Shown here in pieces: positions 16,114 to 24,960 of a DNA stretch of 64,000 nucleotides; position 1 is the first letter of the stretch, and every line of letters starts with the position of its first letter. Source of the DNA: Sphaerisporangium flaviroseum. Lineage in GTDB: Bacteria > Actinomycetota > Actinomycetes > Streptosporangiales > Streptosporangiaceae. Location of the stretch: positions 124,001-188,000 of the forward strand of contig NZ_BAAAZR010000006.1 in assembly GCF_039537005.1 (NCBI RefSeq), given 5' to 3'. Under the pieces are notes generated by a model that ran no database searches, had not been told where the DNA came from, and saw nothing but the letters and a program-made list of their open reading frames with translations. The position numbers were made by a program, and so were the translations under genes.

Positions 16114-16258
16114 AGCGCGCTCCCCTCGTGGAGAGGGGCGCCGGGGATCGGGATCGAGCGGCCTGCGGGGGGTGTCAAGGCGTGCTCCCTTCGCGGGGAC
16201 GGGCGTCAGGCGTGGGACTGGCTACAGGTGGTCTCACGGCGCGTTCCCTTCGTGCGGG
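16114..16258 (-). repeat. Three imperfect repeats of the ribosome-site element
   Basis: The stretch around the lplA-like ribosome site (16114-16134) recurs at about 16178-16199 and 16236-16258, at spacings of 65 and 59 nt. Read on the minus strand the common core is CGA(A/G)GGGA(A/G)C(A/G)CGCC. TGTCAAGG also occurs twice nearby. Only the copy next to the ATG starts a long frame. The extra copies could be standby ribosome sites, regulator half-sites or relics of duplication. Confidence 0.5.
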
Positions 16259-16312
16259 TCAGCGGGGTGGCGGCTGTCAAGGGTGTTGGCAGACGCGGGG
16301 TCCGAGGTAGAG

Positions 16313-16337
16313 TTAGTTAGTCTTTCGACCAAACAAA
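16313..16337 (-). promoter_or_regulatory. Putative ROK/XylR-type operator in the lpl/ROK promoter
   Basis: Read on the minus strand, a 25-nt site starts TTTGTT and ends CTAACTAA. It matches the 1151-1175 site at both ends with the same length. It lies between the divergent lpl operon and the ROK gene, where it could control both. The rest of 16259-16520 holds no further gene. Confidence 0.6.
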
Positions 16338-16520
16338 TTAGTCGAGGGCGACGAGCGCCACAAGGGACGGCCGGTGGCGTTCGCCTGGGTGGCGGTCACA
16401 GATTGATGACGTGGTCGAGATGGCACGCGCGACGAGGGAGCACAGGGGGGGACACATGACCACCTGCTCGACGATGCGGCATGATGAGCCCACCGGGGCT
16501 CAGCGGGAACGGGGCTGATT

Positions 16521-17732
16521 TTGATCAACACGCACACCGGCCCTCAACCGGCGGACTTCGCCGACGTCAGGGCCACCAACCTCGCGGTCGTCCTGCGGTT
16601 CGTGCGCGAGAACGCGCCCTGTTCCCGTGCCGACATCGCGGCGTCCACCGGGCTCAACAAGGCCACGGTGTCCAGCCTGGTCGCCGACCTCATCGACCGC
16701 CGCCTGCTGCGCGAGACCGGCCTCACCGAGAACCGCGTCGGCCGGCCCGCGACCATGCTGGTCCTCGACGGCTCGCCGTACGCCGCGATCGGCATCGAGG
16801 TGAACGTCGACTACCTGACCGCCGTGGCCGTCGACCTCTCGGGCGCCGAGCTGCTGTCGTGGCGGCGCTCCTTCCCCGGGGCGACGGCGACGCCCAACCA
16901 GGCCGTCGCCGCCGTGGCCGCGCTGGCCCGGCGGGTGCTGAACCGCATGGGCAAGGAGGCCCGCCAGGTGCTGGGCCTCACCGTCGCGGTGCCCGGCCTC
17001 GTCGACGTGAGCGGCTCCGTGCGCATCGCGCCGAACCTCGGCTGGCGGGACGTCGACCTCTCCGGTGACCTCGCCAAGGCGCTGCGCGACCCCGGCTTCC
17101 CGGTGCTGGTCGACAACGACGCCAACCTCGCCGTGCTCGCCGAGCACCGCTTCGGCCCGCACGGCGGCGCGGAGAACCTCGTCTACCTCACCGGCGAGGT
17201 CGGCGTGGGCGCGGGCGTCATCATGGACGGGCGGCTGCGCCGGGGCGGCCAGGGGTTCGCGGGAGAGGTCGGCCACATCCAGATCGACCCGTCGGGCGCC
17301 GACTGCCGCTGTGGCCGCCGGGGGTGCCTGGAGGCCGTCGCGGGCATCGGCGCCGTGCTCCAGCACGTCGCGCCGGACGCCGCCCCCGCCGAGCTGGAAC
17401 CCGAGATCGACGAGGTCGTACGGCTGGCGCGCGGCGAGGACGCCGACATCCTGGCGACGCTCGACACCATCGGCGCGAATCTCGGCAAAGGCGTGGCCAT
17501 CATCGCGAACGTGCTCAACCCGGAGGTCGTCATCCTGGGCGGCTACTACATCGCGCTCGCGCCATGGGTGCTGCCCGCCGCCCAGACCGAGCTCGCGCGC
17601 CGCAGCTTCGCCCCGGACGCCGGCGGCACCCGGCTGGTCGCCTCCACCCTCGGATACGGCGCGGCGGCCCTCGGCGCGGCGGCCCGCCTGCTCGACTCCA
17701 TCGACTCGGGCCGCCTGCCGGCCCAGAGCTGA
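16521..17732 (+). CDS. xylR: ROK-family transcriptional repressor, XylR-like
   Basis: A 403-residue ROK protein. A winged HTH lies at about 12-70 (SRADIAASTGLNKATVSSLV), followed by a sugar-kinase-like effector domain. The ROK zinc motif CRCGRRGCLEA is complete and GEVGHIQI precedes it. TTG 16521 is the first possible start, since an in-frame TGA lies 4 nt before it; GGGAACGGGG is a weak ribosome site. It is divergent from the lpl operon. Related XylR proteins release DNA on binding xylose, which fits an alpha-xylosidase locus. The effector is an inference and the symbol is by analogy. Confidence 0.85.
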   Translation: MINTHTGPQPADFADVRATNLAVVLRFVRENAPCSRADIAASTGLNKATVSSLVADLIDRRLLRETGLTENRVGRPATMLVLDGSPYAAIGIEVNVDYLTAVAVDLSGAELLSWRRSFPGATATPNQAVAAVAALARRVLNRMGKEARQVLGLTVAVPGLVDVSGSVRIAPNLGWRDVDLSGDLAKALRDPGFPVLVDNDANLAVLAEHRFGPHGGAENLVYLTGEVGVGAGVIMDGRLRRGGQGFAGEVGHIQIDPSGADCRCGRRGCLEAVAGIGAVLQHVAPDAAPAELEPEIDEVVRLARGEDADILATLDTIGANLGKGVAIIANVLNPEVVILGGYYIALAPWVLPAAQTELARRSFAPDAGGTRLVASTLGYGAAALGAAARLLDSIDSGRLPAQS

Positions 17733-17831
17733 CCGATCGTCCTGGGCCGGGAGCTCTTGACCCCGGGGCCGCGAAGCGGCACTCTTCTGGAGAACCCCGG
17801 ATGTAACACCGCTGAAACTTCGTATACGTCA

Positions 17832-17845
17832 TCGAAGCGCTTCGA
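17832..17845. promoter_or_regulatory. LacI-type operator 1
   Basis: TCGAAGCGCTTCGA is a perfect 14-bp palindrome with the central CG step typical of LacI/GalR operators. An identical copy follows with centres 38 bp apart. It lies about 100 bp before the cytoplasmic GH3 gene, which shares an operon with a LacI-family repressor. Confidence 0.75.
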
Positions 17846-17869
17846 CAAACGTTCGCACGTCAGGCGGCG

Positions 17870-17883
17870 TCGAAGCGCTTCGA
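17870..17883. promoter_or_regulatory. LacI-type operator 2
   Basis: The second exact copy of TCGAAGCGCTTCGA. The 38-bp centre spacing is between three and four helical turns (about 3.6), so two dimers need not lie on the same face. The pair brackets the likely promoter of the GH3-lacI operon, which suggests tight autoregulation. Confidence 0.75.
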
Positions 17884-17947
17884 CCGCCCGAGATATTCGG
17901 CACCGGAGCGCGCGGAAACGCCCTCGGTGAGCGAAGGATGGTTCCAG

Positions 17948-20797
17948 ATGAACGAACCGGTGTCAGGCACCTTCCGCGACCCCGGCCGGCCGCTCGCCGA
18001 CCGGATCGCCGACCTCCTCGGCCGGCTCACCCTGGAGGAGAAGACCGGGCTGCTGCACCAGTACCAGGCGGCGGTCCCGCGGCTCGGGCTGGGCGCCTTC
18101 CGTACCGGCACCGAAGCCCTGCACGGGCTGGCCTGGCTGGGGACGGCCACCGTCTTCCCCCAGGCGGTCGGGCTGGCGAGCACCTGGGACCCCGAGCTCG
18201 TGCGGAGCGTGGGGACCGCGACCGGCGAGGAGGTCGTGGCCTTCCACCACAAGGACCCCTCCGGCGCCGGGCTCAACGTCTGGGCGCCCGTGGTCAACCC
18301 GCTGCGCGATCCCCGGTGGGGGCGCAACGAGGAGGGGTACTCGGAGGACCCCTGGCTGACCGGAGTGATGGGCACGGCGTTCGCCCGAGGGCTGCGGGGC
18401 GACCTGCCGATCCTGCGGACCGCGCCCACGCTCAAGCACTTCCTGGCCTACAACAACGAGGCCGACCGGTGCGTCAGCTCCAGCAACCTGCCTCCTCGTG
18501 TCCTGCACGAGTACGAGCTGAAGGCCTTCCGCCCGGCGATCGAGTCCGGCGCCGCCGTGTCGCTGATGCCCTCCTACAACCTCGTCAACGGCCGCCCGGC
18601 GATGCTGAGCCCGCTCATCAACGGCGCCGTGCGTTCCTGGGCCGGTGAGGACCTGCTGGTGGTCAGCGACGCTTACGCGCCGGCCAATCTCACCGGCCTG
18701 CAGGCCTACTACGCGGACCCGCCCGAGGCGTACGCGGCGGCGATCAAGGCGGGCCTGGACAGCTTCACGCAGGACGACGACCGGCCGGAGGAGACGCTGG
18801 GCCACATCAGGGCGGCGCTCGGCCGGGGCCTGCTCACCGAGGACGACCTCGACACCGCCGTGCGGCACACGCTGGCGATCCGGTTCCGGCTCGGCGAGTT
18901 CGACCCCGCCACCCCCTACGACGACATCACCGAGGAGGTCGTCAACCGCCCCGAGCACCAGGCCCTGGCACGGCAGGCGGCCACGCAGTCGATCGTGCTG
19001 CTCAAGAACGACGGGATCCTGCCGTTGCGCGACCCGGCGCGGATCGCGGTCATCGGGCCGCTGGCCGACACGCTCATGGAGGACTGGTACAGCGGCACGC
19101 TGCCGTACGCCGTGACGGCCCGCGCCGGCCTCGCCGAGCGGTGCGTGACCGAGTTCCACGAGGGCGTGGACCGCGTCGCGCTGCACATGGCGGGAGGCCA
19201 TGTGACGGCCGGCGAGGACTTCGGCGGGGCGCCTCTCGTGGTGCTGCCCGCCGGGGAGGCGCGCCTCACCTGGTTCGACCTGTTCGACTGGGGTGGCGGC
19301 GCGTACGCGCTGCGTGCCGTCGCCAACGGCCGGTACGTGTCGGCCGGCGACGACGGCGTGCTGGTGAACGACCAGCCCGGTCCGAACGGCTGGGAGGTGC
19401 GCCAGACCTTCCGGCTGGACGAGCGGCCCCGGGGCACCCTGGCCCTGCGCCACATCTCCACCGGCCGCCATGTCGGGCTGGGGCGGGACGGCGTCCTGCT
19501 CCTGACCGACGACCCGGACGCGGCGGCCGTCTTCACCCTGGAGCTGGTCGAGAGCGGCGCCCAGGCCGCCGCCGAGCTGGCCGCGGCCGCCGATGTCGCC
19601 ATCGTGGTGGCCGGGGACCACCCGCTGGTCAACGGCAGGGAGACCGAGGACCGTACCGACCTCGGGCTGCCGGCCGCCCAGGAGGCCCTGGTCCAGGCGG
19701 TCCACGCGGCCAACCCCCGCACGGTGCTGGTCATCAGCAGCGGCTACCCGTTCGCGGTGATGTGGGCCGAGGACAACGTGCCCGCGATCGTCTGGTCGGC
19801 GCACGGCGGGCAGGAGTACGGCCACGCGCTCGCCGGCGTGCTGTTCGGCGACGATGACCCGGGGGGCAGGCTGACCCAGACGTGGTACCGGTCGGCGCGC
19901 GAGCTGCCCGACCTGTTCGACTACGACATCATCGCCACCGACTCGACGTACCTCTACTACCGGGGCACGCCGCTGTACCCGTTCGGGCACGGCTACAGCT
20001 ACACGCGGTTCGCGTACTCCGACCTGCGGCTGTCGGCGCAGACGGTCGAGCCGGGCGAGGTGCTGAGGGTCGGCGTCACGGTCACCAACGTCGGAGAGCG
20101 GGCGGGAACCGAGGTCGTCCAGCTCTACACCCACCAGCGGCGCTCCCGGGTCAAGCAGCCGGTGCGCCAGCTACGGGCCTTCGAGAGGGTACGGCTGGCG
20201 CCCGGGGAGAGGCGGGCCATCACCATGGAGGTCGAGGTGGCGGACCTGGCGTTCTGGGACGTCACACAGGGCAGGTTCGTGGTCGAGGAGGCGCCGCACA
20301 AGGTGCAGGTCGGCCGGTCCGCCCGCGACATCCGCCTCTGCGGGCACTTCCGTGTGGCCGGAGAGCGGATTCCCGCCCGCGATCCCTACGCCCGCCCTCT
20401 GGACGCGGCGGACAACGACGAGTACGACGGAATCGTGCTGTGCGACGCCGCCCGTGTGCGGGGAGACGCGGTCCGCGGTACCGACCCGGGCGGGTGGATC
20501 GCCTTCCGGGAGGTCGACTTCGCTCACGGCGCCGCCGCGTGCGTGCTGACGGTCTCGAGCACCGAGGGAGGCGTCCTGACGCTGCGGCTCGACGACCCGC
20601 TCTTCGGCGATGTCGTCGGCGCGGTGTCGGTGGCACCATCGAGGGACAGGTACGACTTCGCCGCCGCGGGCTGCCCCCTTGCCCGTGCGGCCGGGGTGCA
20701 CGATCTTTATGTCGTGTTCGAGAACGAAGGGGTCACGGTGAGCGAGCTCGCCTTCACGGCGGCGGTCGCGCAGGGAGCCACAGGGGGCGCTCGTTGA
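17948..20797 (+). CDS. Cytoplasmic GH3 beta-glucosidase/beta-xylosidase
   Basis: A 949-residue paralogue of the 6964 protein without a signal peptide, so it should act inside the cell on imported oligosaccharides. Nucleophile Asp241 lies in VVSDAYAP. The layout repeats: GH3 N-domain, C-domain with the same beta-rich insert (NGRYVSAG, TGRHVGLG), FnIII-like domain and a CBM6-like end. ATG 17948 has AAGGA about 11 nt upstream; GTG 17927 in the same frame is an alternative. Two LacI-type operators precede it, and its stop overlaps the TTG start of the repressor gene. Confidence 0.88.
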   Translation: MNEPVSGTFRDPGRPLADRIADLLGRLTLEEKTGLLHQYQAAVPRLGLGAFRTGTEALHGLAWLGTATVFPQAVGLASTWDPELVRSVGTATGEEVVAFHHKDPSGAGLNVWAPVVNPLRDPRWGRNEEGYSEDPWLTGVMGTAFARGLRGDLPILRTAPTLKHFLAYNNEADRCVSSSNLPPRVLHEYELKAFRPAIESGAAVSLMPSYNLVNGRPAMLSPLINGAVRSWAGEDLLVVSDAYAPANLTGLQAYYADPPEAYAAAIKAGLDSFTQDDDRPEETLGHIRAALGRGLLTEDDLDTAVRHTLAIRFRLGEFDPATPYDDITEEVVNRPEHQALARQAATQSIVLLKNDGILPLRDPARIAVIGPLADTLMEDWYSGTLPYAVTARAGLAERCVTEFHEGVDRVALHMAGGHVTAGEDFGGAPLVVLPAGEARLTWFDLFDWGGGAYALRAVANGRYVSAGDDGVLVNDQPGPNGWEVRQTFRLDERPRGTLALRHISTGRHVGLGRDGVLLLTDDPDAAAVFTLELVESGAQAAAELAAAADVAIVVAGDHPLVNGRETEDRTDLGLPAAQEALVQAVHAANPRTVLVISSGYPFAVMWAEDNVPAIVWSAHGGQEYGHALAGVLFGDDDPGGRLTQTWYRSARELPDLFDYDIIATDSTYLYYRGTPLYPFGHGYSYTRFAYSDLRLSAQTVEPGEVLRVGVTVTNVGERAGTEVVQLYTHQRRSRVKQPVRQLRAFERVRLAPGERRAITMEVEVADLAFWDVTQGRFVVEEAPHKVQVGRSARDIRLCGHFRVAGERIPARDPYARPLDAADNDEYDGIVLCDAARVRGDAVRGTDPGGWIAFREVDFAHGAAACVLTVSSTEGGVLTLRLDDPLFGDVVGAVSVAPSRDRYDFAAAGCPLARAAGVHDLYVVFENEGVTVSELAFTAAVAQGATGGAR

Positions 20798-21801
20798 GAA
20801 CGGTCACCATCGCAGACGTCGCCAAGCACGCCGGGGTCGCCGTCAGCACCGTGTCGTACGTGCTGAGCGGCAAGCGGGCGATCTCCGCGACGACCAGCCA
20901 GCGGGTGATGCGCAGCGTGCGGGCGCTCGGCTACCACCCCAACGCGGGGGCGCGCGCCCTGGCCAGCAAGCGGTCGAACGTGATCGCGCTGGTCCTGCCG
21001 CTGCGCGCGGGCATGCACCTGCCCGTCCTCATGCAGTTCGCCACCTCGGTGGTGACCACAGCACGCCAGTTCGACCACGATGTGCTTCTGATGACCGCCG
21101 ACGAGGGACCGGACGGGCTCAGGCGCGTCGCCGCCAGCGCGCTGGTCGACGGCCTGGTGCTCATGGACGTGGAGATCCACGACCCGCGCGTGCCGCTGCT
21201 GCGCGAGCTGGGGGAGCCCAGCGTGCTGATCGGGTTCCCGGCCGACGCCTCGGGTCTCACGTGCGTGGACCTCGACTTCGCGCGGGCGGGCGCGGCCTGC
21301 GCCGACCACCTCGCCTCGCTGGGCCACCGCGAGATCGCGCTGCTCGGCGCCCCGAACGTCGTCTACAAGCGTGGCACGGGGTACGCCGAGCGGACCATGG
21401 AGGGCTTCGCCGAGGCGGGGCACGGGCACGGGCTGACGGCCCTCGCCTGGCCGTGCGAGGAGAGCTTCGACGAGGTCTGCGCGACGGTCAAAGCCCTGCT
21501 CGAGCAGCATCCCGGGCTCTCTGGCCTGGTCGTGCACAACGAGGCGGCGGTCGGCCACGTGCTCGGCGCGCTGCGGGTGCTCGGCAGGCGGGTGCCGGAG
21601 GACATGTCGGTGGTGGCCATCTGCCCCGACGACGTCGCCGAGCGGGCAAGCCCTTCGCTGACCTCCGTGCTGATCCCGGCGGCCGATGTGGGCTACCAGG
21701 CGGTGCGGCTGCTGATGGCCAAGCTGGAGGGCGTGGCCGTCCCCGACTCCACCCTGCTCGAACCGCGCCTGACGATCCGGCAGAGCACCAGGGCACGATG
21801 A
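20794..21801 (+). CDS. LacI-family transcriptional repressor
   Basis: A 335-residue LacI/GalR protein. The N-terminal HTH reads TIADVAKHAGVAVSTVSYVL with hinge ALASKRSN, followed by the periplasmic-binding-like sensor fold. TTG 20794 was chosen because it overlaps the GH3 stop (TTGA), has CAGGGGGC upstream, and places TVTIADVA at the usual start. It probably binds the two palindromes at 17832 and 17870, autoregulating its operon. The inducer is presumably a sugar released by the GH3 enzyme. Confidence 0.92.
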   Translation: MRTVTIADVAKHAGVAVSTVSYVLSGKRAISATTSQRVMRSVRALGYHPNAGARALASKRSNVIALVLPLRAGMHLPVLMQFATSVVTTARQFDHDVLLMTADEGPDGLRRVAASALVDGLVLMDVEIHDPRVPLLRELGEPSVLIGFPADASGLTCVDLDFARAGAACADHLASLGHREIALLGAPNVVYKRGTGYAERTMEGFAEAGHGHGLTALAWPCEESFDEVCATVKALLEQHPGLSGLVVHNEAAVGHVLGALRVLGRRVPEDMSVVAICPDDVAERASPSLTSVLIPAADVGYQAVRLLMAKLEGVAVPDSTLLEPRLTIRQSTRAR

Positions 21802-23314
21802 CGTCCGCCCGCTCCCCGGGAGGGCGTGGGTGCGAATCTCTACCTGTCATCAAATGGGCTGTTATGCATAGAGTTGGACCGTTCTACGCCTGATGACCGG
21901 CACGGCTCATCGAGGGAAAGATCGATGCGGCCCCGCCGGCGCAAGTGGCAAAGCGTCCTGGCCCCCCGTCACCCCCCTCGCGCTTCCTGAGGCATCGGGA
22001 TGAACGGCGGGTCATCATGGTCGCGGCCTTTCTGTGAAGAAGCGTATAACTCCGTGTAAAGCCCTGGTCAGAGCCTGGTTTCGCATCGGTGCCCGCGTGT
22101 TCGAGAGCGGCCGGCGGGACTTGTGGGGCCGATCTGACCGGTGGGGCCAATTGTGATTCCCCGGCCCCGGCCGGTCTCGCGCCTCCGCTCCGGGAACGCG
22201 CCCGCGGGCACGCTCGGCAGGCTCCGCCGGGTGCCGGGCCGATGATCGCGGTGCCGTGGGCCGGGCCGCCGCGACGACCGCCCGGCACGGCCGTGCCCTG
22301 AACGAAGCGCACCGTTCGCGGTGGGTGACCCGTGGCCGGACCGTGTGTCAAGGCGGCTGCCCGGGGTGGCGCGGCAGGCGGAGCCGGACGGGCGCACGAA
22401 AGGCAAGGCCTCCGGAATCACTTTGAAACGCCATTTCGGAAGCCCGTCCGGCACGATGCCGGAGCGTCGCTGGAACGGACGCCGGTTTCCGGTGAGTGAA
22501 TTCCGTATTCTGCGATGAAAGCGCGGGACATGAATGACGCCTCGCGCCGTGCGGCGGCGCCGCCGTTCGCGGGAAGGCGTACGCGTGTGCGTTCTTCAAT
22601 GAGAGGGCGTAGGGATTTCCCCGTATGGGGCAGGCCGTTCAGAAAGAGCCACTTGTTCCGATGAATAACGGCCGTCCGGCCGCCCGCATTTCGATCGCCG
22701 GTATTTCGAGTATCGCGCTCGTCATCCATGTTCTCTGGATGGCCGGCCCATTGTCCGATGGTCCGCACTCGGTCATCCCATCAGCGACGGATAGGTACTT
22801 ACATCAACAAACCTCGTGATCATTAGCATCTAGGGACCTGGATGGACAAACCAGAAATATATCAATAAAGACGGCATGCCCTTGGCGGGCGGTCGACGGG
22901 AGAGGCGGGCGTGGTACCCCCTCTGACCTCGCTAACTCTTGATCAAAAGGCCTGTGGGATTGCAGGAATCCGGATGTAACACGTCGTTAACCTGATCGCC
23001 ATCGTGGACCAGTGAAACCGTCATAGGTCTCGAACCAGACATGAATGCCCTAAAAATGATGAGAGCAGAAGAAAATTCTTATTTCGCATTTATAAGGTAT
23101 ATATGCCTTATGGGGCTGGCGGGCATGACTATGCGCGTGTAACAGTTCGACCGTGCCCGCGCTCGGAGGTAGGCATATGCGAAGGTCGGGGGGCTTCGCC
23201 TTCTCGCTCCCGTCCGTATTTCGCGAAGACCTTCGAACAACCTCGACCCGATGGCAGGCCGCGTCTTCATCCGAATAGCGACGCCACAAGCGATCTGTGA
23301 TCGGAGAACGGTCG
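21802..23314. other. 1.5-kb stretch without a supported gene
   Basis: This region separates the sugar locus from the biosynthetic cluster. GC content falls towards its right half, and codon-position bias is absent in every frame, so the short open frames (for example 22418-22768 minus and 22625-22819 plus) look accidental. It must hold the promoter of the hydrazine operon. Visible elements are the 20-bp palindrome at 23092 and an ATGTAAC motif at about 22975 that recurs at about 17803. A weak GC-rich hairpin follows the lacI stop. Confidence 0.6.
23092..23111. promoter_or_regulatory. Near-perfect 20-bp palindrome before the hydrazine operon
   Basis: ATAAGGTATA joined to TATGCCTTAT differs from a perfect palindrome at one base pair. 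It lies about 200 bp before the N-hydroxylase start, in AT-rich DNA that could also hold a -10 box (TATAAG). It is a good candidate operator for a pathway regulator such as the LuxR-like protein at 34842. Confidence 0.45.
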
Positions 23315-24622
23315 ATGGAACGGTTCGACGTCGTCGGAGCCGGGTTGGGCCCGTTCAACCTGAGCCTGGCTGCCTTGCTGGAGCCACTACCCGATATCCG
23401 AATGCGCTTCTTCGAGGCGCAACCCTCATTCCGATGGCACGGTGGGATCATGGTGCCTGGAGCCCAGCTTCAGGTGTCCTTTCTCAAAGATCTCGTCACG
23501 CTGGTCGACCCCAGCAACGTGCTGTCCTTCCTCAACTACCTGGCCAGCGAGGGGCGGCTGTACCGGTTCCTGATCGCCCACGCCGACCGGTGCTCGCGCC
23601 AGGAGTTCGAGCGCTACTACCAGTGGGCCGCCGACCAGCTCAAGAGCGTGCGATGGGATCACCCCGTCGAGCGGGTGGACCTCAAGGGGGACGCTTTCGA
23701 GGTCGGCGGCGCGGGGGAGTCGGTCACGACCCGCAACGTGGTGCTCGGTTCCGGCCGCAAGCCGTTCATGCCCGCGCCCGCGGTGGCGCTGCACGGTCCC
23801 ACCGTGCTGCACAGCAGCGAGCTGCGCCTGGTGGAACCGGAGCTGGCCGGCCGGGACGTCCTGGTGGTCGGCGCGGGTCAGAGCGGCGCCGAGGTCGTGA
23901 ACCATCTGCTGTCCGGGGCCATGGGCCTGCCCGGCTCGCTGACCTGGGTCTCCAGCCGGTTGGGCTTCCTGCCTCTGGACGACTCGCCCTTCACCAACGA
24001 GTGGTTCCACCCCGCCTACGTCGACCACTTCTACGGACTGTCGGCCGAGCGCCGGCGAACGCTGCTCGACGGGCAGCGCATGGCCAGCGACGGCATCTCC
24101 GACCCGCTGCTGCGGGAGGTCTACCGCCGCCTCTACGAGCTGGACGTACTGGAGCCCGGCCGGCTGCGCCACCGCCTGCTGGTCTGCCGCCGCCTGGTCG
24201 AGCTCACCCGCGACCACGGCAGGCTCGTGGCCGGCCTGCACGACCAGGACACCGGCGAGGTCGAGACCTGCACCGCGGACGTGGTGATCTGCTGTACCGG
24301 CTACCGCAGCCAGTTCCCCGAATACCTGGAGCCCCTGCGCGGGCGGCTGCTGGACGCCGACGGCCGGATGAGCGTGAGGCGCGACTACTCGCTCGAATGG
24401 GACGGCCCCGCCGACCTCGGCATCTACGTGCAGAACGCCGCGGAGAGCACCCACGGCATCGCCGACCCCAACCTGAGCCTCGCCGCGTGGCGCAGCGCCA
24501 GGATCATCAACTCGATCTGCGGCCGCACCGTCTACCGGACCGAGGACGCCCAGGCCACGGTCGCCTGGAAAGGCACGGATCGCTACCCCTTGGTCACTCC
24601 GGTCGGAGAGGTGAACGCATGA
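23315..24622 (+). CDS. L-lysine N6 / L-ornithine N5-monooxygenase
   Basis: A 435-residue flavin-dependent N-hydroxylase. The FAD site is GAGLGPFN (8-15), the NADPH site GAGQSG (186-191), and CCTGYRS stands for the late ATGY motif. It would hydroxylate the side-chain amine of lysine or ornithine with NADPH and O2. GGAGAA 8 nt upstream supports ATG 23315. No siderophore synthetase is nearby. Instead cupin, FAD-oxidase and MetRS-like genes follow with 4-nt overlaps, the companions of lysine N-hydroxylases (Spb38 type) in hydrazine biosynthesis. By that context N6-hydroxylysine is the expected product. Confidence 0.88.
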   Translation: MERFDVVGAGLGPFNLSLAALLEPLPDIRMRFFEAQPSFRWHGGIMVPGAQLQVSFLKDLVTLVDPSNVLSFLNYLASEGRLYRFLIAHADRCSRQEFERYYQWAADQLKSVRWDHPVERVDLKGDAFEVGGAGESVTTRNVVLGSGRKPFMPAPAVALHGPTVLHSSELRLVEPELAGRDVLVVGAGQSGAEVVNHLLSGAMGLPGSLTWVSSRLGFLPLDDSPFTNEWFHPAYVDHFYGLSAERRRTLLDGQRMASDGISDPLLREVYRRLYELDVLEPGRLRHRLLVCRRLVELTRDHGRLVAGLHDQDTGEVETCTADVVICCTGYRSQFPEYLEPLRGRLLDADGRMSVRRDYSLEWDGPADLGIYVQNAAESTHGIADPNLSLAAWRSARIINSICGRTVYRTEDAQATVAWKGTDRYPLVTPVGEVNA

Positions 24623-24960
24623 CGACGCAACCGGAACAGGTCACCTACCAGGCGCCTGAGCACTACCGGTCGGGCATGGTCATAGAGGAGGCCGCCACGG
24701 CCGCCACGGCACGGTGGCCGTTCAATGCCTCCCGGTTCGAGGTGCCCCCCGGCCGGACCACCGAACTGGACGTCCACGACGTCGCCGAGCTGTGGATGGT
24801 GCGGTCCGGACACGGCACGGTCGTCTCCGGCGGGACCACGCTCGACGTCGCGCCCGGCGAGATGGTGTACTTCGCCGGACGGGTGCCGCACCAGGTCACC
24901 AACACCGGCACCGACCGGCTCCGCGTGTTCAGCGTCTGGTGGCAGGGGCCGGCGGAATGA
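24619..24960 (+). CDS. Free-standing cupin of the hydrazine machinery
   Basis: A 113-residue single-domain cupin. Possible metal ligands are His53 and Glu57 in DVHDVAELW and His91 in GRVPHQVTN; the first motif is shorter than the classical HxH form. In described hydrazine synthases (Spb40, PyrN) a cupin is fused to a MetRS-like domain and helps rearrange the aminoacyl ester of N6-hydroxylysine into an N-N bond. Here it is a separate protein, split from the MetRS-like gene by the oxidase gene. It overlaps both neighbours by 4 nt. Confidence 0.8.
   Translation: MTTQPEQVTYQAPEHYRSGMVIEEAATAATARWPFNASRFEVPPGRTTELDVHDVAELWMVRSGHGTVVSGGTTLDVAPGEMVYFAGRVPHQVTNTGTDRLRVFSVWWQGPAE

Noticed and set aside
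17963..20134. 723-codon open frame on the minus strand inside the second GH3 gene
   Set aside because: It is a mirror frame created by high GC at third positions; its composition (Arg, Gly, Val, Asp runs) has no domain and the plus strand holds a complete GH3 enzyme.
21802..23314. Short frames in the gap, for example 22418-22768 (-) and 22625-22819 (+)
   Set aside because: They lack third-position GC bias, ribosome sites and recognisable motifs, so I left the stretch as non-coding.
23315..24622. Siderophore interpretation of the N-hydroxylase
   Set aside because: No hydroxamate NRPS, IucA/C-type synthetase, siderophore transporter or iron box is nearby, while cupin, FAD oxidase and MetRS-like genes follow directly.
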